From NCBI GenBank assembly GCA_947449575.1, contig CANFRV010000022.1:1-64000 (forward strand): a stretch of 64,000 nucleotides of DNA. Direction: 5' to 3'. This document shows positions 7,748 to 17,068 of this stretch, piece by piece; position 1 is the first letter of the stretch; every line of letters begins with the position of its first letter. The translations under genes were made by a program, and so were the position numbers. The notes beneath the pieces were generated by a model. It saw only the letters and a list, made by a program, of their open reading frames with translations, was not told the DNA's origin and did no database searches. The stretch comes from Flavobacteriales bacterium (GTDB taxonomy: Bacteria > Bacteroidota > Bacteroidia > Flavobacteriales_D > Crocinitomicaceae).

Positions 7748-10231
7748 ATGAATGACAGGAAAACGCTTTTTGCGGATGTAGTGCTCCCGATTGCCATACA
7801 CCAAGTATTTACATATCGTATTCCATTTGAAATGAACGAGCATGTATTTGCAGGTATCCGCGTAATCGTGCCTTTCGGAAAAGCAAAACTCCTAACAGGT
7901 ATCGTAACTAAAATTCATGAAACGATTCCTACCAATTATCAAGCAAAATATATTGAACATGTGCTAGATGATACCGCAATTATCACAAAAAAGCAATTTC
8001 AACTGTGGCAATGGATTGCCAATTATTATATGGCTCCAATTGGAGATGTAATGAATGCTGCACTTCCAGCCAATTTCAAACTTGCCAGTGAAACAAAAAT
8101 CGTTCTCCATCCTGATTTTGATAGTATGAATACAAAATTAGATGATCGTCAATATCAAATTGTTGAAGCACTGCAAATTAGAGATGTTTTAGATTTAAAA
8201 GAAATTTCTGAAATAGTAGGAATAAAAACGATTCAACCTATTATCAAGGTATTAATTGACAAACGGGTGGTTCTTTCTCAAGAAGAGTTAAATGAAAAGT
8301 TCACCCCTAAAACAGCGATGTATGTTCAATTAGATGCATCTATTTCAAATCAAAAAATTTTAGAAGAAACAATCCTTCGATTAGAATCAAAAAAGTCATC
8401 GCAAAGACAATTAGAAACTTTACTACTTGTTTTACGGGAAGGGAATTATTCTGAAAATGAATTAGAACCTGTCTTAAGAAAACAATTGGAAGAAGCTGGT
8501 GCAAGTATTTCCACGTTGAATACACTGGAAAAAAACGGTATTATTGTTCAAAAAAGAATCGAAATCTCGCGATTTAACAAAATAAAAACGTCTGTTTCAG
8601 AATTTAAATTATTGAATACGTATCAAGAGACGGCATTACAAGAAATAAGAGAATCATTCAAAGAAAAGCAAGTAGCCTTACTCCATGGTGTTACAGGGTC
8701 AGGGAAAACAGAGATCTATGTAGAATTGATTAGAGAGCAATTAGAATTGGGGAAACAAGTTTTATATCTACTTCCTGAAATTGCATTAACCACTCAATTG
8801 ATACAAAGATTATCTTCCTATTTTGGCGACTTAATTGGTGTTTACCATTCAAAATTTAATCAAAATGAACGCGTAGAAATCTGGAACAATGTTTTAAACG
8901 ACAACCCACACAGATTCAGAATAATACTTGGTGCTCGTTCCTCCATTTTTCTTCCTTTTACAGATTTAGGATTAATAATTGTAGATGAAGAACATGAAAG
9001 TTCGTTCAAACAATACGACCCTTCTCCTAGATATAATGCTAGAGATTGCGCTGTTGTTTTAGGACACATGTATCAATCTAAAGTCCTACTGGGATCAGCT
9101 ACCCCTTCTTTAGAAACCTATTTTAATGCTACAACTGGGAAATACGGGCTAATCAACTTACATCAACGATTTGGAGGATTACAACTTCCTGAAATATTTT
9201 GTGCTGATCTCAAAAAAGAAAGACGTCAAAAAAGTATGAAATCACATTTTTCAACCTATTTAATAGACACCATGAGAGATGTGCTGAATAAAGGCGAACA
9301 AATTATTTTATTTCAAAATAGACGAGGATATACGCCAATGTGGCAATGTGAAATTTGTAATTGGACTCCGAAATGTAAAAATTGTGATGTTTCTTTGACC
9401 TACCACAAACATTCGAACACGCTTAAATGTCATTATTGCGGACATCATTCACCTCCCATTGGCACTTGCTCTGCTTGCGGAAGCAATAAATTAAAAATGT
9501 TAGGGTTTGGAACTGAAAAAATTGAAGATGAATTGTCTCTCATGTTACCAGATAAAATAATTCGTCGAATGGATTTAGATACCACTAGATCTAAAAATTC
9601 CTATGAAAATCTAATCCATGATTTCGAAAATCGACAAATCGATATCCTGATCGGTACGCAAATGGTTACAAAAGGACTTGATTTCGATAACGTCAGTCTG
9701 GTAGGTGTTTTGGATGCTGACATGCTTTTGAATAGAGCGGATTTTAGGGCCTTTGAACGATCCTATCAATTAATTTCACAAGTTGCAGGTAGATCAGGTA
9801 GAAAGCATAAAAGAGGTTCAGTTATTATTCAAACAGGAGATCCTGATCATTGGGTTATTCAAAAAATCATAGACCATGATTATGTTGGATTCTATGAAAG
9901 TGAAATAATGGAAAGAAAAAATTTCTTCTATCCACCGTTTTTTAAAATGATTGACATCACCTTAAAACACAAAGAAGAATATATTTTAGACAAAGCTTCA
10001 CTTGACTTCAGCCTGCAGTTAAAGGATGTTTTTAAGGAACGAGTTTTAGGTCCTGAATATCCAGCAGTAAAGAGAGTGAAAAATTTATATTTAAAAAAAA
10101 TAACGCTTAAAATAGAACGAGATGCTCCTGAGAAAAAAGTAAAGGAACGTCTGCAAGAACTTGTTTCCACATTCTACAGCGTTCCTTTTAATAAGTCAAT
10201 CAGAATGGTGATCGATGTTGATCCAGCCTAA
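7748..10231 (+). CDS. priA: Primosomal protein N' (PriA replication restart helicase)
   Basis: PriA is a 3'-5' superfamily 2 DNA helicase that recognises stalled forks and reloads the replicative helicase. The 827 residues include an N-terminal DNA-binding region (about 1-190). Walker A is in [12 protein letters not shown] (GKT at 319-321) and the DEEH box is at 413-416. A zinc-binding insert with paired cysteines (CEIC, CKNC, CHYC, CSAC) lies at about 534-580, and the helicase C-terminal motifs include QVAGRSGR. All features of a full-length PriA are present. The stop codon TAA overlaps the stop codon of the convergent sigma factor gene by 2 bases, so the two coding regions overlap tail to tail. 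Confidence 0.97.
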   Translation: MNDRKTLFADVVLPIAIHQVFTYRIPFEMNEHVFAGIRVIVPFGKAKLLTGIVTKIHETIPTNYQAKYIEHVLDDTAIITKKQFQLWQWIANYYMAPIGDVMNAALPANFKLASETKIVLHPDFDSMNTKLDDRQYQIVEALQIRDVLDLKEISEIVGIKTIQPIIKVLIDKRVVLSQEELNEKFTPKTAMYVQLDASISNQKILEETILRLESKKSSQRQLETLLLVLREGNYSENELEPVLRKQLEEAGASISTLNTLEKNGIIVQKRIEISRFNKIKTSVSEFKLLNTYQETALQEIRESFKEKQVALLHGVTGSGKTEIYVELIREQLELGKQVLYLLPEIALTTQLIQRLSSYFGDLIGVYHSKFNQNERVEIWNNVLNDNPHRFRIILGARSSIFLPFTDLGLIIVDEEHESSFKQYDPSPRYNARDCAVVLGHMYQSKVLLGSATPSLETYFNATTGKYGLINLHQRFGGLQLPEIFCADLKKERRQKSMKSHFSTYLIDTMRDVLNKGEQIILFQNRRGYTPMWQCEICNWTPKCKNCDVSLTYHKHSNTLKCHYCGHHSPPIGTCSACGSNKLKMLGFGTEKIEDELSLMLPDKIIRRMDLDTTRSKNSYENLIHDFENRQIDILIGTQMVTKGLDFDNVSLVGVLDADMLLNRADFRAFERSYQLISQVAGRSGRKHKRGSVIIQTGDPDHWVIQKIIDHDYVGFYESEIMERKNFFYPPFFKMIDITLKHKEEYILDKASLDFSLQLKDVFKERVLGPEYPAVKRVKNLYLKKITLKIERDAPEKKVKERLQELVSTFYSVPFNKSIRMVIDVDPA

Positions 10232-11097
10232 CCGAGATACGTTTTTAGCATTCTGCTTCTAGAAGTATGTTTTAATCGTCGTATTGCTTTTTCCTTTATT
10301 TGTCGCACTCTTTCTCTTGTCAGATCAAATTTTTCTCCAATCTCCTCCAATGTCAGAGGATATTTGCCACTTAGACCAAAATACATTCTCACAACATCTC
10401 CTTCTCTAGAAGTTAAAGTTGTTAATGATCTTTCAATATCTTTTCTGAGAGATTCAATTACTAACTCATTTTCTGGACCAGGAACACTGTCATTAGGAAG
10501 TAAATCGTACATACTAGAAGAAGATTCATCTCCTTCGACCAGCGAAGCGTCCATGGAAACATGTCTTCCACTGTTAGATAAAGATTGACGAACATCTTCA
10601 GTTGAACACTCTAAAGCTTCTGCTAATTCATCAACAGAAGGTGGTCGCTCATATTTTTGCTCTAATTCAGAAAATGCGCGGTTAATTTTATTAATTACAC
10701 CAATTTTATTGAGGGGTAATCGAACGATCCTAGCCTGTTCAGCAAGCGCTTGTAAAATGGATTGACGTATCCACCAAACTGCATAAGAAATAAATTTAAA
10801 TCCTCTGGTCTCATCAAAACGCTCAGCTGCTTTAATTAATCCCATATTACCTTCATTAATTAAATCTGGTAAAGCGAGACCTTGGTTTTGATATTGTTTT
10901 GAAACAGAAACTACAAATCTTAAATTTGCTTTGGTTAAACGCTCTAAAGCGGCTCTATCACCTTGTCTTATCTTTATTGCCAGTTGAACTTCTTCATCCG
11001 CAGAAATCATTTCTTCACGACCAATTTCTTGCAAGTATTTATCTAAAGAAGCCGTTTCTCTATTTGTTACTTGTTTAATGATTTTTAACTGTCTCAT
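10228..11097 (-). CDS. rpoD: Primary RNA polymerase sigma factor (sigma-70 family, Bacteroidota short form)
   Basis: This is the housekeeping sigma factor, which directs RNA polymerase to the TTG/TAnnTTTG promoters seen throughout this window. The 289 residues start almost directly in region 1.2 ([14 protein letters not shown]). They continue through region 2 ([18 protein letters not shown], then YAVWWIRQ) and region 3 to the region 4.2 helix-turn-helix ([20 protein letters not shown]). Region 1.1 and the non-conserved region are absent, as is known for the Bacteroidota primary sigma. It is monocistronic and convergent with priA, overlapping that gene by 4 bases. The intergenic space to the next gene (11098-11383) holds only a doubtful 62-codon reading frame. 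Confidence 0.95.
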   Translation of the reverse strand: MRQLKIIKQVTNRETASLDKYLQEIGREEMISADEEVQLAIKIRQGDRAALERLTKANLRFVVSVSKQYQNQGLALPDLINEGNMGLIKAAERFDETRGFKFISYAVWWIRQSILQALAEQARIVRLPLNKIGVINKINRAFSELEQKYERPPSVDELAEALECSTEDVRQSLSNSGRHVSMDASLVEGDESSSSMYDLLPNDSVPGPENELVIESLRKDIERSLTTLTSREGDVVRMYFGLSGKYPLTLEEIGEKFDLTRERVRQIKEKAIRRLKHTSRSRMLKTYLG

Positions 11098-11371
11098 GGC
11101 AAAATATATTAAATGAATAGTCTCTACATCTTCATAACGTTTAAGTTAGTCATTAGTTGCGGCTCAATAAGTTAAAAAAATGAAATATATTAAAGGAAAT
11201 GAACAAAATAACTCTTGCATTGAACCGAAAAACCTTTTCATCGAAAATTCATTCAAATAAAAAATTATTTCTTCTCATAACTTTAACTTTTCTAATCATT
11301 TACTTACAATTGCATCGTAAGGCTAACCTATTAAAAAGTGAATTAAAAATCTATTTTCCCATTACTTTTCT

Positions 11372-11379
11372 TAATTTTG
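11372..11379 (+). promoter_or_regulatory. Predicted -7 element of the phosphatase gene, 4 nt before the ATG
   Basis: TAATTTTG matches TAnnTTTG exactly and is followed by CACT and then ATG at 11384. The expected transcription start falls on or beside the start codon. I see no clear TTG at -33. Confidence 0.5.
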
Positions 11380-11383
11380 CACT

Positions 11384-11854
11384 ATGAATATTTTGATGGT
11401 TTGTCTTGGAAACATTTGTCGCTCTCCCTTAGCAGATGGGTTGTTGCGAAAAAAAATAGCAGATAACCAATTGAATGTGCAAATTGATTCCGCCGGCACA
11501 ACTGGTATACATGCTGGTGAATCACCTGACAAGAGAATGTGTCAGACCGCAAAATCATTTGGAGTTTCTATCGATCAACTAAAATCGAGAAAGTTTATAG
11601 TGGAAGATTTTGACCGATTTGACCTAATTTTCGCGATGGATAAAAACAATAAGGATAATATCCTTCAATTGGCAAGGTCACAAGAAGATCGAAAAAAAGT
11701 TCGTCTAATTTTAGACATGTCATACCCAAATAATAACAGAGAAGTTCCTGATCCTTATTATGGAGGAGAAGCTGGATTTATCGAAGTGTTTCATCTGTTA
11801 GATCATGCAACTGATTGTATTTTAGAAAAAATAAAAAATAACGACCTGGTCTAA
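11384..11854 (+). CDS. Low-molecular-weight protein-tyrosine phosphatase
   Basis: This small cytoplasmic phosphatase removes phosphate from tyrosine. The P-loop C-x5-R is at residues 7-13 (CLGNICR) and is followed by SP. The general acid Asp123 sits in VPDPYYGG. The 156-residue length is the family norm. No exopolysaccharide export or tyrosine-kinase gene is adjacent, so its partner is not shown here. The next gene, an RsmI-like methyltransferase, follows after 23 bases on the same strand and is probably co-transcribed. The predicted -7 element leaves almost no leader. Confidence 0.93.
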   Translation: MNILMVCLGNICRSPLADGLLRKKIADNQLNVQIDSAGTTGIHAGESPDKRMCQTAKSFGVSIDQLKSRKFIVEDFDRFDLIFAMDKNNKDNILQLARSQEDRKKVRLILDMSYPNNNREVPDPYYGGEAGFIEVFHLLDHATDCILEKIKNNDLV

Positions 11855-11877
11855 TTCAGGTCATCCAATACGTATAT

Positions 11878-12609
11878 ATGTCACATATTTCTCAAGGTAA
11901 AATTTACCTTCTACCAACCACGTTAGGTGGTGAAACAACTTCAGATATTATTCCACAAGATGTTGCAAATCTTGCTATTAGTTTTCGTTTCTTCGCAGTA
12001 GAAGATATAAAAATGGCGCGTCGTTATTTGCGTAAATTAGATCGTGAGTTTCCTATTGATGATTCTACTTTCTTTATTTTGAACAAGAATACACCTCAAG
12101 ATGAGTTATATAAAATGATTAAACCTGTGCTTGCGGGAGAAAATTTAGCCATTATTTCCGATGCTGGTTGCCCTGGTATTGCTGATCCTGGCGCTGAATT
12201 AGTTGCTTTAGCGCACGAAAAGGAAATACATGTAATGCCTTTGGTTGGTCCTTCCTCTATTTTATTAGGTTTAATGGGAAGTGGTTTCAATGGACAAAGT
12301 TTTACATTTCATGGTTATTTACCAAAAGAACGCAAAGACAGAATTAAAAAATTGAAAGATTTCGAAGGAGATTCAAGAAGAAACGATAGGACGCACATCT
12401 TTATGGACACTCCGTTTAGAAACATGAATGTTTTAGAAGATTTGCTAAATGAACTAGCTGATCAAACAAAATTATGTATTGCCCATAACTTAACGCTTCC
12501 AAACGCTTCTGTTCGAACATACAGCATCAAAGAATGGAGGGAAAAAGCATTTGACTTAGAGAAATTTCCAACCATGTTTTTAATTGGGACAAGTCAATTT
12601 AAGAATTGA
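11878..12609 (+). CDS. Tetrapyrrole-methylase-fold SAM methyltransferase (RsmI-like)
   Basis: The fold belongs to the uroporphyrin-III methylase family. The RsmI signature ISDAGCPGIADPGAELV lies at about 94-110, and a second conserved block is MPLVGPSSILLGLMGSGFNG at about 120-140. RsmI proteins 2'-O-methylate C1402 of 16S rRNA. At 243 residues this protein is shorter than typical RsmI. Its N-terminus (GKIYLLPTTLGGETTSDIIP) lacks the usual TPIGN motif and reads TTLGG instead. It therefore looks like the shorter paralogous group common in Bacteroidota, whose target is not established. It lies directly downstream of the phosphatase gene. The family is firm and the substrate uncertain. Confidence 0.8.
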   Translation: MSHISQGKIYLLPTTLGGETTSDIIPQDVANLAISFRFFAVEDIKMARRYLRKLDREFPIDDSTFFILNKNTPQDELYKMIKPVLAGENLAIISDAGCPGIADPGAELVALAHEKEIHVMPLVGPSSILLGLMGSGFNGQSFTFHGYLPKERKDRIKKLKDFEGDSRRNDRTHIFMDTPFRNMNVLEDLLNELADQTKLCIAHNLTLPNASVRTYSIKEWREKAFDLEKFPTMFLIGTSQFKN

Positions 12610-12630
12610 TTCATTTAATTTTTAAATTTT

Positions 12631-12686
12631 AATGTTTGATGTTTGATGTTTGATAAAAAATTCAACATCAAACATTCAACATCAAA
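12631..12686. repeat. Inverted repeat of tandem heptamers between convergent genes
   Basis: The left arm (12631-12654) has three ATGTTTG heptamers in tandem. The right arm (12661-12686) carries the reverse-complementary CAAACAT/CATCAAA units. The arms can fold into a long hairpin around AAAAAA and probably serve as a terminator for both neighbours. The right arm ends 2 bases before the stop codon of the J-domain gene. Confidence 0.75.
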
Positions 12687-12688
12687 AA

Positions 12689-13468
12689 TCATTTAATCCC
12701 CCTACTCTTCTTCAAATTATCGTATGCTTCCTGTATTTGTTGAAATTTTTCTTTCGCCCCCTTTTCATATTCTTCGCCCATTGACGCAACTTTATCTGGA
12801 TGGAATTTGATAGCCATTTGTCTATACGCTTTCTTCACCTCATCATCGGTTGCAGTAGCTTCGATACCTAATATTTTGTAGTCTGAATCTGCATTTCTAT
12901 AGAACATGTTTTTCACGCTTTCAAAGTCAACGTTTGAAACTCCCATCATAGAAGCTATAACGCTTAAAACATTGAGTTCAGATTCTGAAACACTACCGTC
13001 CGCTTTTGCAATACCAAACAAATAATGCATTATTTGCACTCTAACTTCTGGTTGCATGCGTGTTCTGACATCTACACAAATTTGATCCATTGGAATATCG
13101 CCTGAATCAAGAAAATGTTTTAAAGTTTGCAGATAACTATTTGAATTATGTTCACCAAATTGCTGACGAATAAACATTTTCACGTAATCCAATTCGGACT
13201 TTACTACTTTGCCATCTGCCTTCATTATTGCTGCAGAAAGAGCCATTAAAATAGTCCCAATATCATTTTTAGACGATCTTTGCTGATAATATTGAAAAAG
13301 ATCTTGTGAATTAAATTCTCTCCCTTCAGCTTTGGCTTGTGCTTTGGCTTTATCAATCACATTTTTATAGTTATCAATAAATGAGCCTACTATAAAACCA
13401 AGAAAAGCTCCTGAAAAATTTCTATTAAAAAGAATATAACCTCCGAATGCTAATAACCATTTAAACAA
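12689..13468 (-). CDS. TerB-like plus C-terminal J-domain co-chaperone (DjlA-like)
   Basis: The protein has an N-terminal hydrophobic segment (MFKWLLAFGGYILF, then FLGFIVGSFI) that may anchor it in the inner membrane. A TerB-like helical domain at about 70-185 carries the repeated acidic motifs KADGKVVKSELD and KADGSVSESELN. A J-domain closes the protein (about 195-255), with the HPD motif in KFHPDKVAS. This is the order seen in DjlA, which stimulates the ATPase of DnaK. Here dnaK is not nearby, but htpG (Hsp90) lies directly upstream on the same strand, with a hairpin in between. The architecture is clear and the client is unknown. Confidence 0.88.
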   Translation of the reverse strand: MFKWLLAFGGYILFNRNFSGAFLGFIVGSFIDNYKNVIDKAKAQAKAEGREFNSQDLFQYYQQRSSKNDIGTILMALSAAIMKADGKVVKSELDYVKMFIRQQFGEHNSNSYLQTLKHFLDSGDIPMDQICVDVRTRMQPEVRVQIMHYLFGIAKADGSVSESELNVLSVIASMMGVSNVDFESVKNMFYRNADSDYKILGIEATATDDEVKKAYRQMAIKFHPDKVASMGEEYEKGAKEKFQQIQEAYDNLKKSRGIK

Positions 13469-13484
13469 AATACAAAAAATTTAA

Positions 13485-13527
13485 GGAAAAAAATACGGAA
13501 TCACTAATTCGTAATTAATGATTCCGT
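13485..13527 (-). terminator. Terminator of htpG
   Basis: ACGGAATCA (read on the minus strand from 13527) pairs with TGATTCCGT, the arms being at 13519-13527 and 13495-13503. A T-rich run follows on the minus strand towards 13485. Confidence 0.7.
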
Positions 13528-13547
13528 CTAACTAACTATTAATAATT

Positions 13548-15437
13548 CTAAACTAATTCAATACTTCTATCAATGAACTTACTCAGTTCTTCTCCTTTTA
13601 ACATTCCTTGCGATAGTAATGCTAAATCCGTCAATTGTTTCACTTTTGCTGTTTTTAGCGCTTCATCCTCTGCTGTCAAAACTTCAGAAATTTTAGCATG
13701 ATTTCCATTTACAACCATATTATACGTTTCAGGAAAAGCGCCGAAAAAGCCACCGCCTCCCATTTTTTGTTGCTCCATCATTCTGCGAATAAACTCAGGT
13801 TGCGTAATTACAATAGGTGCATCATCGATACTCATACTTTCAAAAGAAACATTGAATTTATCTTTATTAATGACCGTTTCAAACAATGGTTTTAAAACTT
13901 CTTCGTCTTCTTTAGATAATTTTGATGGTAAAACCTCATCTTTTTTGATCAATTTATCCAATGTATCTGAATCAACTCGAACGAATGAAATATTTTCAAA
14001 TGATTGTTCCATCTTAGAAATCCAATGAGAAACTAGCGGTCCATCCATGTGAAGAACTTCATATCCTCTATCTGTCGCTTTTTTCACAAATGAAAACTGT
14101 TCGTCTGGATTATTTGTGTAAAGAATAATTGTTTTACCCTCTTTATCCACTTGTAGCGCTGAAATTTTCTCTTTATATTCTTCAAGTGTGTAATACGTTC
14201 CAGCAGTATTTTTTACCAAAGAAATTGATTTTGCTTTTTCAGCAAATTTCTCATCTGATAAAGTTCCGTATTGAATAAAAATCTGTAAATCCTCCCATTT
14301 CTCTTCAAAGTCTTTACGATCATTTTTAAACATTTCAGCCAATTTATCTACGACTTTTTTCGTAATATGGGATGAAATTTTCTTTACATTTCCATCACTT
14401 TGTAAATAAGAACGTGAAACATTTAAAGGAATGTCTGGAGAATCAATTACTCCGTGTAATAAGGTTAAAAATTCTGGTACAATTTCAGAAACACTATCTG
14501 TAATAAATACTTGATTAGAATATAAATTTATTTTATTTCGTTGAACTTCTACATTTTCCTTAATTTTTGGAAAATATAAGATCCCCGTCAAATTGAAAGG
14601 ATAATCAACATTTAAATGAATGTGAAATAAAGGACTATCAAATGATGACGGATATAACTCACGATAAAACGCATCATAATCATCTTTTGTTAAATCAACT
14701 GGCGCTTTTGTCCAAGCAGGTGCTGGATTATTGATTTGATTTTCAACTTCAATTGCCTCACGTTTTACTTTGTCATTCTCATCTTTTTCACCAGCTACAT
14801 TATCAATGTATTCAGTTTTAGTCCCAAAGAAAACAGGAATCGGTAAAAACTTACAATATTTATCTAAAATAGTAGAAATTCTACTTTTTTCTAAAAATTC
14901 TTTTGATTCTTCTGAAATATATAAAATAATATCGGTTCCTCTATCTGCCTTTTCAATATCTGTAATCGTAAATTCAGGTGAACCGTTACTTTCCCATTGA
15001 ACTGCTTTCGCTCCTTCATGACGAGATAATGTGCGAATCTGAACTTTTTCAGCGACCATGAAAGCAGAATAAAAGCCTAAACCAAAATGACCAATAATTT
15101 GTTCTGCTCCTTCTTGACCTTTATATTGTTGTAGAAATTCTTCAGCTCCAGAAAAAGCAATTTGATTAATATATTTATCAATTTCTTCTTCCGTCATACC
15201 AATTCCTCTGTCACGAATTGTAAGTGTTTTTTCTTCTAAATTTAAGATAACATCAACTTTCAATTCACCCAACTCCCCTTTGAATTCTCCATTAGAAGAT
15301 AAAAATTTCAATTTTTGTTGAGCATCAACTGCATTTGAAACTAACTCTCTTAAGAAAATCTCATGGTCTGAATACAAGAATTTTTTAATAATTGGAAAAA
15401 TGTTTTCCGTTTGCACATTAATTTGGCCTGTTCTCAT
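13548..15437 (-). CDS. htpG: Molecular chaperone HtpG (Hsp90)
   Basis: HtpG is the bacterial Hsp90, an ATP-driven cytoplasmic chaperone. The GHKL ATPase domain is at the N-terminus, with ELVSNAVDA (catalytic Glu and Mg-binding Asn), DRGIGMTEEE and the glycine-rich lid IGHFGLGFYSAF. The middle domain contains the catalytic arginine loop (NVSRSYLQSD), and the C-terminal dimerisation domain follows. At 629 residues it is full length. It starts at ATG 15437. Upstream, at 15499-15530, two copies of a 9-mer suggest a heat-shock operator or promoter. The downstream neighbour on the same strand is a DjlA-like co-chaperone. Confidence 0.97.
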   Translation of the reverse strand: MRTGQINVQTENIFPIIKKFLYSDHEIFLRELVSNAVDAQQKLKFLSSNGEFKGELGELKVDVILNLEEKTLTIRDRGIGMTEEEIDKYINQIAFSGAEEFLQQYKGQEGAEQIIGHFGLGFYSAFMVAEKVQIRTLSRHEGAKAVQWESNGSPEFTITDIEKADRGTDIILYISEESKEFLEKSRISTILDKYCKFLPIPVFFGTKTEYIDNVAGEKDENDKVKREAIEVENQINNPAPAWTKAPVDLTKDDYDAFYRELYPSSFDSPLFHIHLNVDYPFNLTGILYFPKIKENVEVQRNKINLYSNQVFITDSVSEIVPEFLTLLHGVIDSPDIPLNVSRSYLQSDGNVKKISSHITKKVVDKLAEMFKNDRKDFEEKWEDLQIFIQYGTLSDEKFAEKAKSISLVKNTAGTYYTLEEYKEKISALQVDKEGKTIILYTNNPDEQFSFVKKATDRGYEVLHMDGPLVSHWISKMEQSFENISFVRVDSDTLDKLIKKDEVLPSKLSKEDEEVLKPLFETVINKDKFNVSFESMSIDDAPIVITQPEFIRRMMEQQKMGGGGFFGAFPETYNMVVNGNHAKISEVLTAEDEALKTAKVKQLTDLALLSQGMLKGEELSKFIDRSIELV

Positions 15438-15498
15438 AATTTGATCATTTTTTTTATTTGGTCATTCCGAGTCAATGTTTATGCCATATAGTAAAACT

Positions 15499-15530
15499 GA
15501 CAAACTGTCTGTAATTTTTTAGACAAACTG
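15499..15530 (-). promoter_or_regulatory. Paired GACAAACTG repeats upstream of htpG
   Basis: GACAAACTG occurs at 15499-15507 and again at 15522-15530, one copy every 23 bases, about 60-90 bases upstream of the htpG start. The first copy sits in CTGACAAACTGTC, a partial palindrome (TGACA-N3-TGTCT). These are candidate regulator sites for a heat-shock gene. There is no CIRCE element. Confidence 0.4.
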
Positions 15531-15583
15531 ACGCAAATAAAGTCAAGTATTTTATCTAAATTTGAAACTTACAATCCAAGCAG

Positions 15584-17068
15584 GTGCATATTTTAGACAT
15601 TCTTTACACTATTCTTTTTATTTTAGCATTTCGCTACGTAGTTTTTTTACAATTAAAACACTTACCCAAGTGGATCATGCCAGCGGCTTTTAGCTTAAAA
15701 ATACTTATAGGTATCTTATTTTTAGCTATTTACTTGCACCCTGACACTAACAACTCTGTTCCATCTGATGCCATGCGTTTTATGTCTGAAAGTAAGCAGC
15801 TGAATGATGTCGCCCAGAAAAATCCAGCTGATTACCTCACGTTAGTTTCTGGCATCGGAGAAGATAAAGCATTAATAAAAAAACACTTAAGTAAAACATT
15901 CTTATGGGATTCAAGTAGTAAAAGTGTCATAAATGACTCTAGAAATATGATTAGGCTACATAGTATTATTCATTTTTTCTCACATGGCTCTCCTTATATA
16001 CATATGCTGTTCATGTGCTTTTTTGCCTTGATTGGATTAAGAAATATTTTTATTTCATTACTACCCTATGTTGCCATAAAACCTATCATTTTCTTCGTTG
16101 CTCTTCTCATCATTCCAAGCACATTATTTTGGACATCAGGAATTTTAAAAGAACCTATTTTATTGTTTGGCGTTGGGCTTTTACTTCGCGCATTTTTAGT
16201 CAAAGACACCCTAGTTAAACGCATTTTGTATGGTATAATTGCTTCATTCATTCTAGTGAACATAAAACCATATGTGATTGCTTGTATAGCACTAGGTATT
16301 TTCTTTTTTATACTTTATAAATTTGTATTTAAGCAAAAAATAATACTGAGTATAATCTCCTTTTTCATTATTTTAATAAGCGTTGCGCTTTTATTTAATG
16401 GGAGGACGCAAAAAGTGGTATCGTATCTTTCGATGAAACAATTCCACTTTGACCATATTGGAAAAGGGGGATTATTCGTAGCGAACGAGAATGATGATCT
16501 ATTCTACTTTGAATTATATCAGTATAAAAATCTAAAAATAAACAATCAAGATAGTACTGTAGAATTAATTCATCCGACAAAAAGTGTTAAGATTTTTCGT
16601 CGTAATAGATATCCGTCAACTCCTTGCTTTTTGTCTCCGAACAATCAAAAATGGAAAATTCATTACCAAGTTCCAGGGGCGATTAGTTATATTAAAACGA
16701 CTCCTATCAACAAATCGATTGTTCAATTGATTAAGAATATCCCCGAAGCGTTGGTTAACAGCTATGCTAGGCCATTTCTAAAAGATCCAGGCAGTTCTCT
16801 TCGGTTTCCTGCCATGTTTGAAGTGTGGATTTTATCATTACTGCTTTTATTTTCTTTCCTATATAGGAGATCTTTGAACAAAGATCAAATGGGTATGATT
16901 ATCAGTATTTTTATCTTTACTATCAGTTTACTGTTAATTATCGGTTGGACTACCCCAGTCATTGGAGCTATATTTAGATATAGATTTCCCGCACAGCTAG
17001 CTTTGGCAATTGTAGCATTCATCTTAATTAACCCAGAAAAATTTATTAAAAGAAAATCAAATGGTTAA
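15584..17068 (+). CDS. Unrecognised polytopic membrane protein
   Basis: I do not recognise this 494-residue protein. It has about ten hydrophobic segments. A first block (residues 1-55) is followed by a soluble stretch (60-130) and then by a membrane block (about 135-275). A large soluble loop with charged and aromatic residues spans about 280-395. Three further helices lie before a basic end (FIKRKSNG). The layout of two membrane blocks around a large loop recalls O-antigen polymerase and lipid-carrier glycosyltransferase families, but no motif supports that. It starts at GTG 15584, and no in-frame ATG gives a better N-terminus. Its end overlaps the SDR gene by 8 bases, so the two are probably co-translated. 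The divergent neighbour is htpG. Confidence 0.7.
   Translation: MHILDILYTILFILAFRYVVFLQLKHLPKWIMPAAFSLKILIGILFLAIYLHPDTNNSVPSDAMRFMSESKQLNDVAQKNPADYLTLVSGIGEDKALIKKHLSKTFLWDSSSKSVINDSRNMIRLHSIIHFFSHGSPYIHMLFMCFFALIGLRNIFISLLPYVAIKPIIFFVALLIIPSTLFWTSGILKEPILLFGVGLLLRAFLVKDTLVKRILYGIIASFILVNIKPYVIACIALGIFFFILYKFVFKQKIILSIISFFIILISVALLFNGRTQKVVSYLSMKQFHFDHIGKGGLFVANENDDLFYFELYQYKNLKINNQDSTVELIHPTKSVKIFRRNRYPSTPCFLSPNNQKWKIHYQVPGAISYIKTTPINKSIVQLIKNIPEALVNSYARPFLKDPGSSLRFPAMFEVWILSLLLLFSFLYRRSLNKDQMGMIISIFIFTISLLLIIGWTTPVIGAIFRYRFPAQLALAIVAFILINPEKFIKRKSNG

Noticed and set aside
11199-11387. 62-codon reading frame between rpoD and the phosphatase gene, ending on ATGA overlap
   Set aside because: Its composition (Lys, Leu, Ile, Phe) is what A+T-rich intergenic DNA gives, no family is recognisable, and it covers the phosphatase -7 element.
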